Shown here one piece after another: positions 62,067 to 64,000 of a DNA stretch of 64,000 nucleotides. The notes below the pieces were generated by a model. That model was not told where the DNA came from and searched no databases. It saw only the letters and a list, made by a program, of their open reading frames with translations. A program made the translations under genes and the position numbers. Origin of the DNA: Halorubrum sp. Hd13 (lineage in GTDB: Archaea; Halobacteriota; Halobacteria; Halobacteriales; Haloferacaceae); NCBI RefSeq assembly GCF_002252755.1, contig NZ_NHOY01000094.1, positions 1-64,000 on the forward strand, in the 5' to 3' direction. How positions within the stretch are numbered: the first letter of the stretch is position 1; each line of letters starts with the position of its first letter.

Positions 62067-62708
62067 ATGCAGATGGGATCCGGCATCAGAGCGGAGGTTT
62101 CGCTCCCGACGGGGACGCCGTCGCCGTTCGACGGCGTCGCCGACGGTTCGAGCCCGATCTACAGCGTCGCGCGGAGCACGCCGGACGGGGCCGGGGGGTC
62201 GGCCGTCTTCGAGTTCATCGCCGACGCCGACCTGTCGGTGCCCGAGGGGGTCGACGTCGTCTTCGACTACGGCGCCAAGGCCGCGTACCGGTTCGAGGCC
62301 GACTCCTCGGCCGACTCGCCGTTCGCGGTGCTCGACCGGCACGGGCTGCCGGTTTCGGAGACGACGATCCGAGACGGGCGCCTCCTCGTCACGTTCCACG
62401 CGACCGATCTCCCGACGCTCCGATCGGTGCTCGACGCGTTCCGGGAGTCGACCCCGGACATGGAGGTGTTGCGGCTCCTCCAGTCGTCGTCGACGCCGGA
62501 GGAGTCGGACCTGGTCACCGTTGACCGGAGCGACCTCACCGAGCGTCAGCGCGAGGTGCTCACGGCCGCCTACGACGCCGGCTACTTCGATCACCCCAAG
62601 GGGGCGAACGCCGGCGAGGTCGCCGAATCGCTCGGCATCGACCGCTCGACGTTCAGCGAGCATATCGCGGCCGCACAGCGGAAGCTGCTTTCGTCGCTAC
62701 TGGACTGA
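62067..62708 (+). CDS. HTH-10 (bacterio-opsin activator-like) regulator
   Basis: The 213-residue protein has an N-terminal unknown sensory part and a C-terminal HTH-10 domain (about 150-210) with the family string LTERQREVLTAAYDAGYFDHP and IDRSTFSEHIAAAQRKLL. Bat-type regulators control bacterio-opsin and many other genes; this member lacks the PAS/GAF domains of Bat. GTTTTGC about 28 bases before the ATG at 62067 may be its TATA box. The ATG two codons later is an alternative. Confidence 0.88.
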   Translation: MQMGSGIRAEVSLPTGTPSPFDGVADGSSPIYSVARSTPDGAGGSAVFEFIADADLSVPEGVDVVFDYGAKAAYRFEADSSADSPFAVLDRHGLPVSETTIRDGRLLVTFHATDLPTLRSVLDAFRESTPDMEVLRLLQSSSTPEESDLVTVDRSDLTERQREVLTAAYDAGYFDHPKGANAGEVAESLGIDRSTFSEHIAAAQRKLLSSLLD

Positions 62709-62803
62709 GCGGCCGCGTGCGACCGAGAGCCGCCGTTGATCGGATTCCGAAACTTCAGGAATCCAAACCATCCTTCATGAGTGTCTGTGTCGTACTCGTA
62801 TCC

Positions 62804-62959
62804 ATGACGAGTCCAGGGACTCACACGTTCGTCTGCCCGGAGTGCCGTCGGTCGATCGAGGTGGACGACGCTATGCGGGCGACGCTGCTCGACGTCGGCT
62901 GCGTCGTCTGCGGCGAACCCGTCACCGAGAGCGACATCAGCGACCCCCAGACCGCGTAA
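62804..62959 (+). CDS. Zinc-ribbon mini-protein (DUF7560-like)
   Basis: This 51-residue protein has two CxxC pairs: FVCPECRRSIEV and VGCVVCGEP, so it should bind zinc. A paralogue lies at 63662-63814. An in-frame ATG nine codons upstream (62777) is possible, but the CxxC core is the same. Haloarchaea carry many such small zinc proteins; the role is unknown. Confidence 0.78.
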   Translation: MTSPGTHTFVCPECRRSIEVDDAMRATLLDVGCVVCGEPVTESDISDPQTA

Positions 62960-63143
62960 CGCCGCCCCGTCGTTTGCCTCGGCTCTCCCCGCCGTTACCC
63001 CGAGATACGTCGACCGCATCGCCGTCGCCCGCCGAGCGCGCAGACCTCCGCCCGTCGAGCGCGCGGACCTCCACCCGCCTCGCCGGCTCCGCGGTCCGAT
63101 CCGTCTCGTGTCCTTTATCCGGGCGTACGCCGACTCGTTGCGT

Positions 63144-63599
63144 ATGGCGACGAACAGCGAGGTCGAGATGACCGACGCGGAGGTCGACGCGTTCCTCTCG
63201 CACCACGAGACCGGCGTGCTCTCGCTTGCGCGCGACGAGACGCCGTACGCTATCCCGATCTCCTATGGATTCGACGAGGAGTCCCGCGACGCCTTCCTCC
63301 GGCTGGTGTCGACGCCCGACAGCGAGAAGCGTGAGTTCCTCGCCTCGAACCCGAAGGCGCGGATCGTGGTGTACGAGGAGGACGGCGACGAGTACGGCAG
63401 TGTCGTCGGCGTCGGCACGCTCCGCAGGGTCGACCTCGACGAGCTCACGCCCGAGACGATCGCGCAGTACGGGGAGACCCGCCGCCCCCTCTTCGAGATC
63501 TGGGCCGACGGGAAGCCCGACCTCGACATCGACCTCTATCGGTTCGTCCCCGACCGACTCACCGGGCGGACGATCGTCGTCGAGCGCGACGACGAGTGA
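63144..63599 (+). CDS. Pyridoxamine 5'-phosphate oxidase-like flavin/heme-binding protein
   Basis: The 151-residue protein has the split-barrel fold: an N-terminal HHETGVLSLARDETPYAIPISYGFDEE, a middle FLASNPKARIVVYEEDG and a C-terminal RPLFEIWADGKPDL. This family binds FMN, F420 or heme, and many haloarchaeal members are nitroreductase-like or regulatory. The ATG at 63144 (MATNSEVEMTD) is preceded by CTTTATCC about 30 bases upstream, a plausible TATA box. The exact cofactor is unknown. Confidence 0.87.
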   Translation: MATNSEVEMTDAEVDAFLSHHETGVLSLARDETPYAIPISYGFDEESRDAFLRLVSTPDSEKREFLASNPKARIVVYEEDGDEYGSVVGVGTLRRVDLDELTPETIAQYGETRRPLFEIWADGKPDLDIDLYRFVPDRLTGRTIVVERDDE

Positions 63600-63661
63600 G
63601 GCGGCCGCTGACGCGCTGATTTTCGATCGTCACCCGGCGAGCGACCCGTCCGGGCGAGACC

Positions 63662-63814
63662 TTATCTGTCGTCGGTATCGTCGGAGAAGTCGCCCTCGCT
63701 GGCGCCGGTCGTACAGACCGGACAGCCCGTGGCGAGGATCGTCTCCCGCATCTCCTCGTTGACCTCGATGGTCTGCGCGCAGTCCGAACAGGTGAATTGA
63801 ACGGTCGTCAACAC
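63662..63814 (-). CDS. Zinc-ribbon mini-protein, paralogue of the one at 62.8 kb
   Basis: The 50-residue protein FTCSDCAQTIEVNEEMRETI, then ATGCPVC, mirrors the neighbour across the flavin-fold gene, with both CxxC pairs kept. The first in-frame start codon is a GTG at 63844, but CATTTATATCG lies only 7-15 bases upstream of it, too close. Starting at GTG 63814 leaves about 13 bases of leader to a TATA-driven start site, so I chose it. The role is unknown. Confidence 0.68.
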   Translation of the reverse strand: MLTTVQFTCSDCAQTIEVNEEMRETILATGCPVCTTGASEGDFSDDTDDR

Positions 63815-63926
63815 TGGACCTCTCTCGTCTCTCCGAGACGGCACCGTGCGATATAAATGACCGGCTTCGGGGACGGCGGGTCCCCCGTCGGGTACCCTTC
63901 CGGCTTAGTTCGATGCCGTTCCCGCT

Positions 63927-64000
63927 TCAGTCCGTCCGCGGGACCGCGTACGCGCCGACCGCGAGGAACGCGACCGCGAGCGCCGAGAGGACGGCGAGGT
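63927..64000 (-). CDS. Partial membrane protein (C-terminus only)
   Basis: The frame continues past the window edge and ends LAVLSALAVAFLAVGAYAVP then RTD and TGA at 63927-63929. Only the last membrane helix and a short tail are seen; no family can be assigned. Confidence 0.6.
   Translation of the reverse strand, partial: LAVLSALAVAFLAVGAYAVPRTD

Noticed and set aside
1-64000. tRNA or rRNA genes
   Set aside because: None of the gaps shows a cloverleaf with T-loop and acceptor pairing; a covariance search would be the decisive test.

Overview
The window is chromosomal DNA of an extreme halophilic archaeon of the class Halobacteria, most likely Halorubrum or a close relative. The evidence is about 68-70% GC with near-total G/C at third codon positions, very acidic proteins, twin-arginine lipoproteins, TFB and Sec61-beta genes, small zinc-ribbon proteins, and many genes whose ATG sits about 26 bases after a TATA-like box (leaderless transcripts). 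I found no rRNA, tRNA, insertion sequence, prophage or CRISPR array. The genus is inference.

Layout. 0.1-3.1 kb: an Htr-type transducer overlapping an opsin-like gene that has lost the retinal-binding lysine, then a family 4 uracil-DNA glycosylase. 3.3-6.2 kb: a phosphonate-type ABC importer (phnD-phnC-phnE). 6.4-11.0 kb: hisH and a hydantoinase/oxoprolinase pair. 11.0-15.3 kb: aldo/keto reductase, glycerate kinase, two small conserved genes and a metallo-beta-lactamase-fold hydrolase. 15.3-15.7 kb: structured intergenic element A. 15.7-29.2 kb: Lhr helicase, a five-PAS histidine kinase, kynureninase, an AIM24 protein, LeuRS and a large Tat lipoprotein. 29.3-31.6 kb: hisE-pdxT, Sec61-beta, thioredoxin and L40e. 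31.7-32.1 kb: element B, an inverted-orientation relative of A. 32.1-39.2 kb: a polyprenol-kinase-like protein, GlyRS and a CBS protein as one unit; then panE, a threonine-synthase-like gene and an aspartoacylase-family gene. 39.4-44.4 kb: a CHAT/caspase-like protein with a compositionally odd tail, an AT-rich gap, an MFS transporter and an HTH regulator. 44.4-51.3 kb: pyrophosphatase, a PadR regulator, rnhA and its partner, a TFB lacking the zinc ribbon, a beta-propeller and NreA. 51.3-56.1 kb: element C, a rubredoxin-like protein, a radical SAM protein, a lipoprotein, a DUF373 protein and a membrane protein. 56.3-59.5 kb: ADP-forming acetate-CoA ligase with a BioD/DRTGG protein. 59.6-64 kb: a second PAS kinase, two regulators, two zinc-ribbon mini-proteins, a flavin-binding-fold protein and the edge of a membrane protein.

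The strongest candidates for something undescribed are (1) the transducer plus lysine-less opsin, whose predicted membrane interface is kept while the retinal site is gone; (2) the A/B/C intergenic elements, which share a TATA box at a fixed distance from a conserved block and, in A and B, hairpins whose stems differ in sequence but still pair; (3) the TFB without zinc-ribbon cysteines; and (4) three genes whose 3' ends, stop codon included, are tandemly repeated.
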